A DNA stretch of 64,000 nucleotides from Acidobacteriota bacterium (GCA_003223295.1 QHYM01000121.1:1-64000), one strand, 5' to 3'; shown: positions 15,636-25,309, counted from the first letter of the stretch. Translations and numbers: made by a program. The notes: a model not told the origin generated them from the letters alone.

Positions 15636-17873
15636 ATGCCAGACCAGAAACTCATCAAGCTGAAGATTAACGACCGCGAAGTGCAGGTGCCGCAGGGCAC
15701 GCTGGTCATTGAAGCGACGCGGCGGCTCGGAACGGAAGTTCCGTCGTTCTGCTATTACCCGGGGCTGTCCTTGCAAGCCGCGTGCCGGATGTGCCTGGTG
15801 GAAATTGAGAAGGCGCCGAAACTGCAGACCGCGTGCACGATGGTGGCGACCGACGGTATGGTTGTTCGAACGGATACCGAGCAGGTTCGCCAGGCGCGCA
15901 AGTACATGCTGGAGTTCCTGCTGACCAATCACCCGCTCGACTGCCCGGTCTGCGACAAAGGCGGCGAGTGCGAGTTGCAGGACATGGTGTTTCGCTACGG
16001 CGCGGACTCCAGCCGCTTCGTGGAAGAAAAAATTCACCGCCCGGAAGAAAAGTGGTCGGAGCTGGTGTATTACGATGCCCCGCGATGCATTTTGTGCTTC
16101 CGCTGCGTGCGCGTTTGCGACGAAGGCATGGACGTGAAAGCGCTTGGCGTGGGCATGCGCGGCGCGAACAGCGTGATCATCCCGAACCGAGGCGATCACC
16201 TCGAGTGCGAAGAGTGCGGGATGTGTATCGATATCTGCCCGGTGGGCGCACTCACGAGCGGGACGTATCGCTACAAAACGCGGCCGTGGGAGATGCAGTA
16301 CGTACCGACAGTTTGCGCGCACTGTTCCAACGGATGCAAAACCACGCTGAGCGTGCGCAATCACGAGATTCTGCGCGCGAACAACCGCGACTTGAGCGGA
16401 ATCAACGGTGATTTTTTGTGCGTCAAAGGACGCTTCGGCTTTGATTTCACGAATCACAAGGAACGCATTCGCCAGCCGCTGGTTCGCAGGGGCGACAAGT
16501 TGCTCCCCGTTTCCTGGGAGGAGGCGGCACAAGCCGCGGCAACGAAACTGAAAGCGGCTCATGACGCCGGCGGAAAAGAAGCGATCGGCTTCATTGGTTC
16601 GAATCGCACGTCAAATGAAGAGAATTACCTGTTGCAGCGCCTGGCGCGCGCGACCTTTGGAACCAACAACATCGATCACCACCGCACGGCGGATTATGCC
16701 GGACTCATCACGGCGCTTGGAGATCGCGCCGCCGATTCCCTTCTCACCATGGAACAGCTGTATCGATCAAAAGCTGTGCTCGTGATTGGCAACGATCCTT
16801 CCAATCAGAACCCGCTGGTGGCGTGGCAAATTCGCAGCGGCATCCGCCATTTCGGGACCAAGCTATTCCTCATCAATGCAAACGAAATCAAGCTGAAGCA
16901 CAAAGCACAGCAATTCGTGAAAATTGCCCCGGGGCAGGAAGCCGCCATCTTCAAGTGGCTGGCGCACGAAGAAGGGCAACTCCTGACTGAACTCGTCGAG
17001 CAACTCGTGCAACTCAAAGCTGCGCTTGAAGCGGAAAGCGACTTGGCAATTGTCTTTGGCGCGGAACTTTACGGAGCGGCCATCGCCACTCTCGTGGCCT
17101 TCGGCTCCAAGCTCCCTGGCAAGGCGCGCTACATGGCGCTCGGCGATTATTCCAATTCACGCGGCGCTGCGGACATGGGACTCTTGCCGGATCGATTCCC
17201 CGGCTACGCGTACGTTGGCGATCCGCACGCGCACGAATCTTTTGAGAAGTTGTGGGGTTGCGGACCGATCCCAACAACGCCGGGACTGACCGCGCCACAG
17301 ATGGTGGAGGCCGCGCAGTCCGGAAAGCTGAAGGCCCTTTACGTCGTAGGCGCGAACCCCCTGGTGCACTTTGGGAAACTCAGTGAAGGGCGCGGGAAAC
17401 TCGATCTGCTCATCGTACAGGAGATGTTCTTGACGGAAACCGCGAAAGCGGCGGACATTGTTCTTCCGGCGGCTTCCGCCTACGAAAAAGACGGCACGGT
17501 CACGAACACTTCCGGCGAAATGCAATTGGTGCGCAAGGGCGCCGAAGTGATGGGCCCGCGCAGCGACTTTGACCTGATGCGCATTCTTTCGCATCAGCTC
17601 GAGAAACTGGGACTCGGCAAAGCGTTCCATTACAAAACGCCTGGTGCGGTGTTCGAAGAAATCCGCAAAGCCGTGCCCGCTTGCAACGTGCCGCTGGCGG
17701 GCTTGCTGACCGGAGGCGCAGAGGCGACGCGCGCCCAATTCTCCCGCAATGGCCATGCTCCGTATGACATCCCCGTGGGGCTGATTCGCTCCGCCAACGA
17801 CACACTTTTCACCAGCGGCACGCTCGGCCGCTGGTGCACCATGATGGAATCTTTGCCCGAGGCGGACACCTAG
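15636..17873 (+). CDS. nuoG: NADH-quinone oxidoreductase subunit G (set 1)
   Basis: A 745-aa, 75-kDa-type iron-sulfur subunit of the NADH module. In order: an N-terminal [2Fe-2S] domain (PSFCYYPGLSLQAACRMCLVE and a later Cys, N1b); CPVCDKGGECELQ; CILCFRCVRVC and CEECGMCIDICPVGAL for N5 and N4; then CAHCSNGCKTTLSV plus a downstream Cys, the optional N7 site near the molybdopterin-like domain. The C-terminal molybdopterin-oxidoreductase-like domain spans about residues 280-700. N7 ligands are retained, which not all bacteria do. It lies 25 nt after nuoEF. Confidence 0.95.
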   Translation: MPDQKLIKLKINDREVQVPQGTLVIEATRRLGTEVPSFCYYPGLSLQAACRMCLVEIEKAPKLQTACTMVATDGMVVRTDTEQVRQARKYMLEFLLTNHPLDCPVCDKGGECELQDMVFRYGADSSRFVEEKIHRPEEKWSELVYYDAPRCILCFRCVRVCDEGMDVKALGVGMRGANSVIIPNRGDHLECEECGMCIDICPVGALTSGTYRYKTRPWEMQYVPTVCAHCSNGCKTTLSVRNHEILRANNRDLSGINGDFLCVKGRFGFDFTNHKERIRQPLVRRGDKLLPVSWEEAAQAAATKLKAAHDAGGKEAIGFIGSNRTSNEENYLLQRLARATFGTNNIDHHRTADYAGLITALGDRAADSLLTMEQLYRSKAVLVIGNDPSNQNPLVAWQIRSGIRHFGTKLFLINANEIKLKHKAQQFVKIAPGQEAAIFKWLAHEEGQLLTELVEQLVQLKAALEAESDLAIVFGAELYGAAIATLVAFGSKLPGKARYMALGDYSNSRGAADMGLLPDRFPGYAYVGDPHAHESFEKLWGCGPIPTTPGLTAPQMVEAAQSGKLKALYVVGANPLVHFGKLSEGRGKLDLLIVQEMFLTETAKAADIVLPAASAYEKDGTVTNTSGEMQLVRKGAEVMGPRSDFDLMRILSHQLEKLGLGKAFHYKTPGAVFEEIRKAVPACNVPLAGLLTGGAEATRAQFSRNGHAPYDIPVGLIRSANDTLFTSGTLGRWCTMMESLPEADT

Positions 17874-17875
17874 CC

Positions 17876-19105
17876 GTGCGCGCGCTCTTAACCACCAACG
17901 CCGAGCTGGTCATTACGATTGTCAAAATCGCGCTGTTACTGTTCATCGTGCTCACGGTGAACGCCTACCTGACGTGGTTCGAACGCAAAGTGGTGGCGCA
18001 CATCCAGTCACGCTGGGGCCCTCACCGCGTCGGCCCGCACGGTCTGCTCCAGCCGCTGGCCGACGGCTTGAAGTTTTTGTTCAAAGAAGACCCGACACCG
18101 GCGGGCGTGGATAAATTTGTTTATTTCCTGGCGCCGTTGCTGGCGCTGGCGCTGGCGTTGACCTCCATCGCCATCATTCCGTTTGGGCCGGATCCCATCC
18201 GCCTCTTCGGCCACGACATTTACCTGGGCATTGCGCCGCTGAATTTGAACATCGGGATTCTCGCGCTCTTTGCCATCACCGCGCTGGGTGTTTATGGCGT
18301 TGCGCTTGCCGGCTGGTCGTCGAACAGCAAGTATCCGCTTCTAGGTGGGCTGCGCAGCTCGGCGCAAATGATCAGTTACGAATTGGCGCTGACCATGTCC
18401 GTGGTGGGCGTCCTGCTGATGGCGGGCAGCTTCAACTTGCGCGACATTATCAACGCGCAGGCGCGTCATCCCGAACGGGGCATTCTCGGCTGGAACATTT
18501 GGCCGCAGATTCTCGGCTTCTTCTGTTTCTTCACGGCAGCCGTAGCCGAAACCAACCGCGTGCCCTTCGATCTGCCTGAAGCCGAGTCCGAGCTTGTCGC
18601 CGGTTTTCACACCGAATACGCCAGCTTCAAATTCGCGATGTTTTTCATCGCGGAATACACCAGCATGATCACTGTCTCGTGTCTTTGCACCATCATGTTT
18701 TTCGGCGGCTGGCTGTCTCCCTTCCCTGCTTCCTGGACGGTCACGCATTATTTGCCTTCAGTGATTCTGATTCCTTTCGGGCTATGGGTCATTATGGACG
18801 GCGTCCGGTACGAAACCATTTTCGGCCGGCTCGTTTTGCCTGCCATGGGAACGGCCATCACCGCCCTTGGCCTGGTTCTCATCGTGTTTCCCCAAGTCAA
18901 TGCGTTCATCCAGGCGCCCTTCTGGCTGCTATCGAAAATCCTGACCTTCCTGTTCGTTTACGTGTGGATGCGTGGTACTCTGCCGCGTTTCCGCTACGAC
19001 CAGTTGATGGCTTTCGGATGGAAACTGCTTCTGCCCCTCTCCATCGTGAATGTGATTCTGACTAGCTTCGTGATCCTCGCGAAGATGCAATGGGGTGCGC
19101 AATGA
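17876..19105 (+). CDS. nuoH: NADH-quinone oxidoreductase subunit H (set 1)
   Basis: An eight-to-nine-helix membrane subunit at the junction with the peripheral arm. It begins at GTG 17876, 2 nt after nuoG; the track's 17834 start lies inside nuoG. At 409 aa it has the expected WFERKVVAHIQSRWGPHRVGPHGLLQPLADGLKF loop, GGLRSSAQMISYE and AETNRVPFDLPEAESELVAGFHTEY, which carry the acidic residues of the E-channel leading from the quinone site. It ends in an ATGA overlap with nuoJ. The usual neighbour nuoI is missing. Confidence 0.95.
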   Translation: MRALLTTNAELVITIVKIALLLFIVLTVNAYLTWFERKVVAHIQSRWGPHRVGPHGLLQPLADGLKFLFKEDPTPAGVDKFVYFLAPLLALALALTSIAIIPFGPDPIRLFGHDIYLGIAPLNLNIGILALFAITALGVYGVALAGWSSNSKYPLLGGLRSSAQMISYELALTMSVVGVLLMAGSFNLRDIINAQARHPERGILGWNIWPQILGFFCFFTAAVAETNRVPFDLPEAESELVAGFHTEYASFKFAMFFIAEYTSMITVSCLCTIMFFGGWLSPFPASWTVTHYLPSVILIPFGLWVIMDGVRYETIFGRLVLPAMGTAITALGLVLIVFPQVNAFIQAPFWLLSKILTFLFVYVWMRGTLPRFRYDQLMAFGWKLLLPLSIVNVILTSFVILAKMQWGAQ

Positions 19106-19605
19106 CCGCGCCGCTCGTGGTTTTCTTTGGGCTGGCGGCGCTCGCGGTCATCGGCGCGGTCAGCCTGATTCTGCAAAAGCACCCGATTCACAGCGCGCTT
19201 TCGCTCATCGTCGTGATGGTCGCGCTCGCCGGGCTGTACCTGCTGATGGGCGCGGAGTTCGTCGCCGCCGTGCAGATCATCGTCTATGGCGGCGCGATCA
19301 TGGTGCTTTTCGTTTTCGTGATTATGCTGCTGAATGCCGGCGTGGAAGAACATACCAGCCTTTCGAAGATGGCGGGCCCGCCAGGGCTGCTTCTCGTGCT
19401 CGCGCTTGCGGGATTCATCGCCGCAACCGTCGCGAGGTCCGGAGCGAGCGTGCAGGCTGCGACACAAACCGGCGCGCTGTCTTCCACCAAAGGGATTTCG
19501 GAGATGGTCTTCAAGGACTTCGTTTATCCCTTCGAATTGACCTCGTTCCTGGTTCTTGTGGCGATTCTGGGCGCAACCGTTCTAGCGCACCGGGAGAAAA
19601 GCTGA
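19102..19605 (+). CDS. nuoJ: NADH-quinone oxidoreductase subunit J (set 1)
   Basis: A 167-aa, five-helix subunit; ATG at 19102 overlaps the nuoH stop by 4 nt, and the track's earlier start adds three codons inside nuoH. The third-helix motif VAAVQIIVYGGAIMVLFVFVIMLLN, whose pi-bulge helps gate proton coupling, is intact. The hydrophilic stretch between helices 4 and 5 (SGASVQAATQTGALSSTKG) is longer than average. Confidence 0.93.
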   Translation: MTAPLVVFFGLAALAVIGAVSLILQKHPIHSALSLIVVMVALAGLYLLMGAEFVAAVQIIVYGGAIMVLFVFVIMLLNAGVEEHTSLSKMAGPPGLLLVLALAGFIAATVARSGASVQAATQTGALSSTKGISEMVFKDFVYPFELTSFLVLVAILGATVLAHREKS

Positions 19606-19606
19606 G

Positions 19607-19909
19607 ATGGTCCCGACGAACTATTACGTGATTCTGAGCGCGGTTTTGTTTGGCCTGGGAGTGTTTGCGTTCATTTTCAAGCGCAACGTCATCACCATTT
19701 TCATGTCCATCGAGTTGATGCTCAACGCCGTGAATCTCGCGTTCGTGGCCTTTAGCCAGGCGCTCGGCAAACTGGACGGACAAGTTTTCGTTTTATTCGT
19801 AATTGTGGTCGCGGCGGCGGAAGCGGCCGTGGGCCTGGGAATCATCATCCTGATTGCGCGCAACCGGCAGACGCTCAATGTCGAGCGCGTGGACCTGCTC
19901 AAACTCTGA
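19607..19909 (+). CDS. nuoK: NADH-quinone oxidoreductase subunit K (set 1)
   Basis: A 100-aa, three-helix subunit. MSIELMLNAVNLAF holds the conserved membrane glutamate, and VVAAAEAAVGLGIIILI holds the second one. Both residues belong to the central proton path. It starts directly after nuoJ and its stop overlaps the nuoL start (ATGA-type). Confidence 0.95.
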   Translation: MVPTNYYVILSAVLFGLGVFAFIFKRNVITIFMSIELMLNAVNLAFVAFSQALGKLDGQVFVLFVIVVAAAEAAVGLGIIILIARNRQTLNVERVDLLKL

Positions 19910-21894
19910 TGCCTGCACATCCGATGCTCGCGTACTTATGGATCATTCCGCTCCTGCCGCTGCTCGGTTCGGCGATCAATGGCCTTTTTGGCGCGAAGTG
20001 GCCGAATAAATTCGTAAACCTCGCAGCGATTGGCTCTACGGGCCTGTCGTTTCTCTGCGCCCTGGAAGCGGTCCGCGAATTCCTCGACTCCGGGCAAGTT
20101 CTCTTCCGAAAGGAATTCTTTACTTGGATCACCGCAGGAGATTTCCGCGCCGGCTTCGATTTGCAAGTGGACCAGCTCACCGTGGTCATGGTGTTGGTGG
20201 TCACCGGCGTCGGATGGCTCATCCACATTTACGCCACCGGCTACATGGCGCATGAAGGCGGCTATTACCGCTTTTTCTCCTACCTCAATTTGTTCATGTT
20301 CTTCATGCTGATTCTGGTGCTGGCAGCGAATTATGTGCTGCTGTTTGTTGGCTGGGAAGGTGTCGGCCTCTCGAGCTATCTCCTCATCGGCTTCTATTTC
20401 GTGAAAAAATCGGCGTCCGACGCAGGCAAGAAAGCATTCATCGTCAACCGCATCGGCGACTTCGGCTTCATGCTGGGAATGTTTTTGCTTTTCCGCGCGT
20501 TCCGTACGTTGGATTTCCAAACTCTCTTTGATGCACAACATGCGGCCGGATGGCCGGTTGAAGCTTATGGCCAATTTGGGACGATAACGATTGCGTGCCT
20601 GCTGCTCTTCATGGGCGCTACCGGAAAATCGGCTCAGCTTCCGCTGTACGTCTGGCTACCCGATGCCATGGAAGGCCCAACGCCGGTCAGCGCGTTGATT
20701 CATGCGGCGACCATGGTCACCGCAGGCGTTTACGTCGTCGCGCGCTCGCATATTCTGTTCACGCATGCGCCGACGGCGATGCTCGTCGTCGCCATCGTGG
20801 GATGCGCGACTGCGTTCTTCGCCGCCACCATCGGTCTGGTGCAGACGGACATCAAGAAAGTTCTCGCCTACTCCACGGTCAGCCAGCTTGGCTACATGTT
20901 TCTCGCCTGCGGTGTGGGCGCGTTCACCGCGGGCATTTTCCATCTGATGACCCACGCATTCTTCAAAGCGCTGCTCTTTCTCGCCGCCGGCTCCGTGATT
21001 CACGCCATGGGCGGTGAACAGGAAATGTCCAAGATGGGCGGCCTCAGCAAAAAGGTTCGTTGGACCTACGCCACAATGTTCATTGCTACTCTCGCGATCG
21101 CTGGCATTCCGCCATTCGCAGGATTCTTTTCGAAGGACGCCATTTTGTTCTCGTCGTTTCAGAGCCCTACTGGCGGGCGCGTTCTCTATGCCTTCGGACT
21201 GCTCACTGCTTTGCTCACGGCGTTCTACATGTTCCGCCTGATTTTCCTCACCTTCAGCGGCAAGCCGCGCTATGACGAGAAGAAAGTTCACGTGCACGAG
21301 TCGCCCTGGAGCATGCTCGGGCCGCTCGTAGTTCTCGCCATCCTCTCTGTGATTGGCGGCTGGTTCGTCCTGCCGACGTTCTTCCAGGGGCCGGACTATT
21401 TCGCCAATTTCCTGGGGCCGGTTTTCGGTGGCCATGAATCCATGGAAGCAGCCACTGAAGCCGCGACGCACCAGTTCGAATTGATCCTTGCTGGAGTCGC
21501 CGTGGCAGCCGCCTTGATTGGCCTCGCGGTCGCATACTGGCTGTACATCAAAAGGCCCTCGAAGGCCGACGACCTCGCGAAGTCCATGAAGCCTGCGTAC
21601 ACCACGCTGCTGAACAAATATTACGTTGATGAGCTGTACGCCGCGGCAGTCGTTCGGCCGCTGCTGTGGCTCTCCACGAACGCGTTCTGGAAAGCCACCG
21701 ACGTAGCGGGGATCGATGGCACGGTGAATGGCATTGCGCATGGAGCAAGGGCCATCGGCGACGGCGTGCGCCATTCGCAATCCGGAAACACGCGCAGCTA
21801 CGCCGTGTGGGTCGTGGTCGGCGCCATCGTGGTGCTCGCGGTCATCTTCTTCTGGCCGGTCGCCAGCAAAACCGCTCTGGGATTCGTGCGCTGA
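19909..21894 (+). CDS. nuoL: NADH-quinone oxidoreductase subunit L (set 1)
   Basis: A 661-aa antiporter-like proton-pumping subunit at the distal end of the membrane arm, with the long lateral helix toward the C-terminus. The TM5 glutamate lies in VGWEGVGLSSYLLIGFYF, pumping lysines in GKSAQLPLYVWLPDAMEGPTPVSALIHAATMVTAG, and HLMTHAFFKALLFL is present. Length and motifs are complete. The set-2 copy is 46 residues longer. It overlaps nuoM by one base (TGATG). Confidence 0.96.
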   Translation: MPAHPMLAYLWIIPLLPLLGSAINGLFGAKWPNKFVNLAAIGSTGLSFLCALEAVREFLDSGQVLFRKEFFTWITAGDFRAGFDLQVDQLTVVMVLVVTGVGWLIHIYATGYMAHEGGYYRFFSYLNLFMFFMLILVLAANYVLLFVGWEGVGLSSYLLIGFYFVKKSASDAGKKAFIVNRIGDFGFMLGMFLLFRAFRTLDFQTLFDAQHAAGWPVEAYGQFGTITIACLLLFMGATGKSAQLPLYVWLPDAMEGPTPVSALIHAATMVTAGVYVVARSHILFTHAPTAMLVVAIVGCATAFFAATIGLVQTDIKKVLAYSTVSQLGYMFLACGVGAFTAGIFHLMTHAFFKALLFLAAGSVIHAMGGEQEMSKMGGLSKKVRWTYATMFIATLAIAGIPPFAGFFSKDAILFSSFQSPTGGRVLYAFGLLTALLTAFYMFRLIFLTFSGKPRYDEKKVHVHESPWSMLGPLVVLAILSVIGGWFVLPTFFQGPDYFANFLGPVFGGHESMEAATEAATHQFELILAGVAVAAALIGLAVAYWLYIKRPSKADDLAKSMKPAYTTLLNKYYVDELYAAAVVRPLLWLSTNAFWKATDVAGIDGTVNGIAHGARAIGDGVRHSQSGNTRSYAVWVVVGAIVVLAVIFFWPVASKTALGFVR

Positions 21895-23521
21895 TGCTCT
21901 CCGGCGGACATCTGCTCTCGGTATTGATCTTCTTCCCCGCTGTCGGCGCAGTTGCACTGATGCTGCTGCGCGGTGACGACCACAATTTCATCCGCTCCAT
22001 CACCGTGGTCGTCGCCGTCGCGGAATTTCTTTTTTCACTGATTCTCCTGCGCGGCGTGCCCATCGGCTCTTCCGGATATCAGCTCGAAGAGTTTGCCAAG
22101 TGGATTCCCGCGCCGCCGATTCACTACCACGTCGGCGTGGACGGCATCAGCATGTTCCTCGTCATCCTGACGACGTTCCTGACGCCCATCTCAGTTTTGG
22201 CCTCGTGGAACAGCATCCAGCATCGCGTGAAAGAATTCTTCGTAATGCTGCTGATGCTCGAAGTTGGCGTGGTCGGCGTTTTTCTCTCGCTCGACATGTT
22301 CCTCTTCTTTCTTTTCTGGGAATTGATGCTGATTCCGATGGCTTTCCTGATCGGCATTTGGGGCCACGACCGGCGCGTGTACGCCGCGGTGAAATTTGTT
22401 CTCTACACCATGGCTGGCTCCATCCTGATGCTCGTCGGCATCATCTGGCTCTACAACGCCACGGGCACGTTCGATTTGGTGGGATTTCACTCTGGTGGCG
22501 TCGATGTGAGCGGCGTGCAAGAGTTGCTGAGCTCTGGCGCACTGGTGCTCGAGCCGCGCACGGAGATGCTGCTTTTCCTGGCTTTCTTCGTCGCGTTTGC
22601 CATCAAAGTGCCGCTCTTCCCGCTGCACACCTGGCTGCCGGACGCGCACGTGGAAGCGCCGACGGCCGGTTCGGTGATGCTTGCGGGCGTGCTGCTGAAG
22701 CTCGGCACCTACGGCATGATGCGTTTCTGCCTGCCGCTGTTTCCGGAGGCTTCGCATCGCGCAGCGCGTTGGGTCGCGGTACTGGCGATCATTGGAATCA
22801 TTTACGGCGCGCTGGTTTCCCTGGTGCAGCCCAACCTGAAAAAACTGGTCGCGTATTCCTCGGTCAGCCACCTCGGCTTCGTGGTGCTGGGCATCTTCGC
22901 GTTCCACAACATTTCCATGCAGGGCGCGGTGTACCAGATGCTCGCGCACGGAATTTCCACCGGCGCGCTGTTCCTGCTGGTCGGCATGCTTTACGACCGG
23001 CGACACACGTTGAGATCAGCGAGTTTGGCGGGCTTTCGACGCCAATGCCGAAGCTCGCGGCACTCTTTCTTTTCGTGGCGCTCTCTTCGCTGGGCCTGCC
23101 CATGCTCAACGGCTTTGTCGGCGAATTCCTGATTCTGCTGGGCACCTATCAGCGCCATTGGGGATGGGCCGCGTGGGCCGCGCTCGGCGTGATTCTCTCC
23201 GCGTGCTACTTGTTGTGGTCGTACCAGCGCGTTTTCTTCGGCGAAATCACGCGCGAGAAAAACCGCACGCTGCCGGATGTTTCCTCTCGTGAGAAGTGGA
23301 TTCTCGCGACAATGGCCGTGGTGACACTGTGGATGGGCGTCGGCTCGTCGTTTATTACGCGGCGCACGGCGGCTGCCACGCAAACCGTGATGGACCAGGT
23401 GGAACCGCAGCGCGCGTATGAGGCCACCGCGCCTGTCGCTCCTACCGGATCACAGCCACAGGTAAAGAACGTTTCGCCACACGCAGGAACAATTTCCATG
23501 GAAAGGCTGGGAACCCGCTAG
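21894..23521 (+). CDS. nuoM: NADH-quinone oxidoreductase subunit M (set 1), interrupted by a frameshift
   Basis: Antiporter-like proton-pumping subunit. The N-terminal 370 codons run from ATG 21894 (MLSGGHLLSVLIFF) to MLYDRRHT; the frame then shifts near 23009-23012 and the rest (EISEFGGLSTPMPKLAALFLF) continues in the frame of track ORF 22100-23521 to the TAG at 23519. One missing base would explain it (the family reads RRHTxEISEFGGL across the point). All key regions, including the TM5 Glu (FFLFWELMLIPMAFLIG) and the HTWLPDAHVEAPTAGS lysine region, are present in one frame or the other. Unshifted translation would lose the last ~170 residues. Sequencing error and true inactivation are both possible; conservation on both sides of the shift favours error or a very recent mutation. 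Confidence 0.85.
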
Positions 23522-24898
23522 GTGGAAAGCTTGCCCCGCATGATCGACGTGTACCGCATGCTCGGCTCGCTCGCGGGAACGATTGCAGCATTCACCGCGC
23601 TCATCCACGGTGGACCGGGCTTCTACGGACTTGTACAATCGGATTCCTTCAGTTTCTTTTTCCGGCTGCTGGTGGGAAGCGTCTCGTTTCTCGTAGTACT
23701 GGCGGCCGGGCCTTACCTGGACCGCGAAAAGCTGCCCATTGCCGAATTTTACGCGCTGCTCTTTTTCGCCACCGCAGGAATGGGCGTGCTGGCCTCGGCA
23801 CAGGAGTTGCTCACCGCGTTCATCGGCCTGGAGATGAGCTCGATTTCGAGCTACGTCCTGGCCGGCTACCGGCGCGATTCGCTGAAGTCCAGTGAATCGG
23901 CCATGAAATATTTCCTGCTGGGCTCGTTCGCCACAGCGTTTTTCCTCTACGGCATCGCCCTGGTCTATGGCGCGACGGGTACGACCCTGCTGGACAAAAT
24001 GGCCGGTGTCGACGTGGCAAGCACGCTGCTGAAGCTCGGCCTCGCGATGATCCTGATCGGGCTGGGCTTCAAGGTGGCCGCCGCGCCGTTCCAGGTATGG
24101 ACGCCGGACGTTTACGAAGGCGCGCCGACCCCGGTCACAGCGCTTTTTTCCGCGGGACCGAAAGCTGCGGCGTTCGCGCTGCTGCTGCGCATTTTCGCCA
24201 CTGTGCCCGCAGCGACACACTACTGGTTCTGGGCCTTCTGGCTGCTCGCCGCGCTGACCATGTTCGCGGGCAACCTCGGCGCGCTGGTGCAGACCAACAT
24301 GAAGCGACTGCTGGCGTACAGTTCCATCGCGCACGCGGGATACATCCTGGTCGCGTTCGCCGCGGTCACATCCATGGCCCAGGGCGGGTCGGCGGAAGCC
24401 GCTCCCGCTTATGCCGCCGTGCTCTTTTACCTTTTGAGTTACGCGCTGGTGAAGCTCGGCGCGTTTACCATCGTTTCGCAACTGGGCGGCACGGGCGAAA
24501 AGAATCTGTCCCTCGACGACTACGCCGGGCTTTCGCAGCGGCAGCCCTTTGTCGCGGCGATGCTGAGTATCTATCTGCTTTCACTGCTCGGGCTGCCGGT
24601 GACGGCGGGCTTCTTCGGCAAGTTCTACATTTTCAAGGCGGCGGTAAATTCCCATTTGATGTCGCTCGCCGTGCTGATGGCCATCAATAGCGTAATCGGC
24701 GCTTACTACTACTTGCGCGTGATCGTGGTGATGTACATGCGCGAGCCCAGTGCGGAGGCCGCCGCGCTCGCCCCCGTGCCATTCCCTCTCGGAGTCAACG
24801 CCGTTCTGCTCATCACCTTTGTGGGAACCATTCTGTTCGGCGTGTATCCGAACCCGGTCATCAATTTCATCCTGCGGCCGAGCCTTCTCGGCCACTAA
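23522..24898 (+). CDS. nuoN: NADH-quinone oxidoreductase subunit N (set 1), short N-terminus
   Basis: A 458-aa antiporter-like proton-pumping subunit; GTG immediately follows the nuoM TAG stop, in the same frame. GLEMSSISSYVLAGY carries the TM5 Glu, FKVAAAPFQVWTPDVYEGAPTPVTA the pumping lysine region, and LLAYSSIAHAGYILVAF follows. Compared with the set-2 NuoN and E. coli NuoN, the first membrane helix (the LPEI...-type start) is missing: this protein begins at what should be about residue 35. The in-frame stop directly upstream rules out a simple longer ORF. Operon end. Confidence 0.9.
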   Translation: MESLPRMIDVYRMLGSLAGTIAAFTALIHGGPGFYGLVQSDSFSFFFRLLVGSVSFLVVLAAGPYLDREKLPIAEFYALLFFATAGMGVLASAQELLTAFIGLEMSSISSYVLAGYRRDSLKSSESAMKYFLLGSFATAFFLYGIALVYGATGTTLLDKMAGVDVASTLLKLGLAMILIGLGFKVAAAPFQVWTPDVYEGAPTPVTALFSAGPKAAAFALLLRIFATVPAATHYWFWAFWLLAALTMFAGNLGALVQTNMKRLLAYSSIAHAGYILVAFAAVTSMAQGGSAEAAPAYAAVLFYLLSYALVKLGAFTIVSQLGGTGEKNLSLDDYAGLSQRQPFVAAMLSIYLLSLLGLPVTAGFFGKFYIFKAAVNSHLMSLAVLMAINSVIGAYYYLRVIVVMYMREPSAEAAALAPVPFPLGVNAVLLITFVGTILFGVYPNPVINFILRPSLLGH

Positions 24899-24934
24899 TC
24901 CTGCTTCGATACCCGCTGTGTTACGTTCGAATGC

Positions 24935-24972
24935 AAAACAAAACGGTCCGGAGGCTTCCGCCCCAGGGCCGT
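24935..24972 (-). terminator. Rho-independent-like terminator of the nuo2-atp operon, possibly bidirectional
   Basis: ACGGTCC pairs with GGGCCGT (24943-24949 with 24966-24972) around a GC-rich loop. On the minus strand, downstream of atpE, the stem is followed by TTTGTTTT. On the plus strand, downstream of nuoN, only TTT follows, so it is weaker that way. It sits in the 96-nt gap between the two converging operons. Confidence 0.6.
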
Positions 24973-24994
24973 TTCCGTGAGCCCAGTTCCGAAC

Positions 24995-25309
24995 CTACTT
25001 CACTTTGAGAATGATCATCAAGAACGTAAACAAAACCAGCGTCTCGACGAACGCCAGACTGAGGAGCATCGGCGTAAAAATGCTCCCCGCGGCGCCGGGA
25101 TTGCGTGCGATTCCCTCAAGCGCCGCTGCACCGATTCTCCCTTGCGCGAGACCACATCCAAATGCAGCAATGCCCATCCCGAACGCAGCTGCAATCCAGA
25201 GTGCGGCGTGGCCCTCTCCGGCCCCTCCGGCGCTTCCCTGTGCAAATGCCGCCGGCGCGAACACAATTGCCCCGATCAACACCGTCAACACCATACTCCA
25301 CTTCTTCAT
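24995..25309 (-). CDS. atpE: ATP synthase Fo subunit c
   Basis: The ring-forming proteolipid of the rotor. ATG at 25309 is chosen (AGGAGG 5 nt upstream) over a GTG one codon earlier, giving 104 aa. Residues 1-24 form a signal-like leader (KKWSMVLTVLIGAIVFAPAAFA) before the two-helix hairpin. The ion-carrying carboxylate is Glu89 (SLAFVETLVLF); a Gln at about 56 (GCGLAQGRIG) lies in helix 1 where some c-subunits have a cation-coordinating Gln. RNPGAAGSIF is the polar loop contacting F1. Last gene of the minus operon. Confidence 0.93.
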   Translation of the reverse strand: MKKWSMVLTVLIGAIVFAPAAFAQGSAGGAGEGHAALWIAAAFGMGIAAFGCGLAQGRIGAAALEGIARNPGAAGSIFTPMLLSLAFVETLVLFTFLMIILKVK

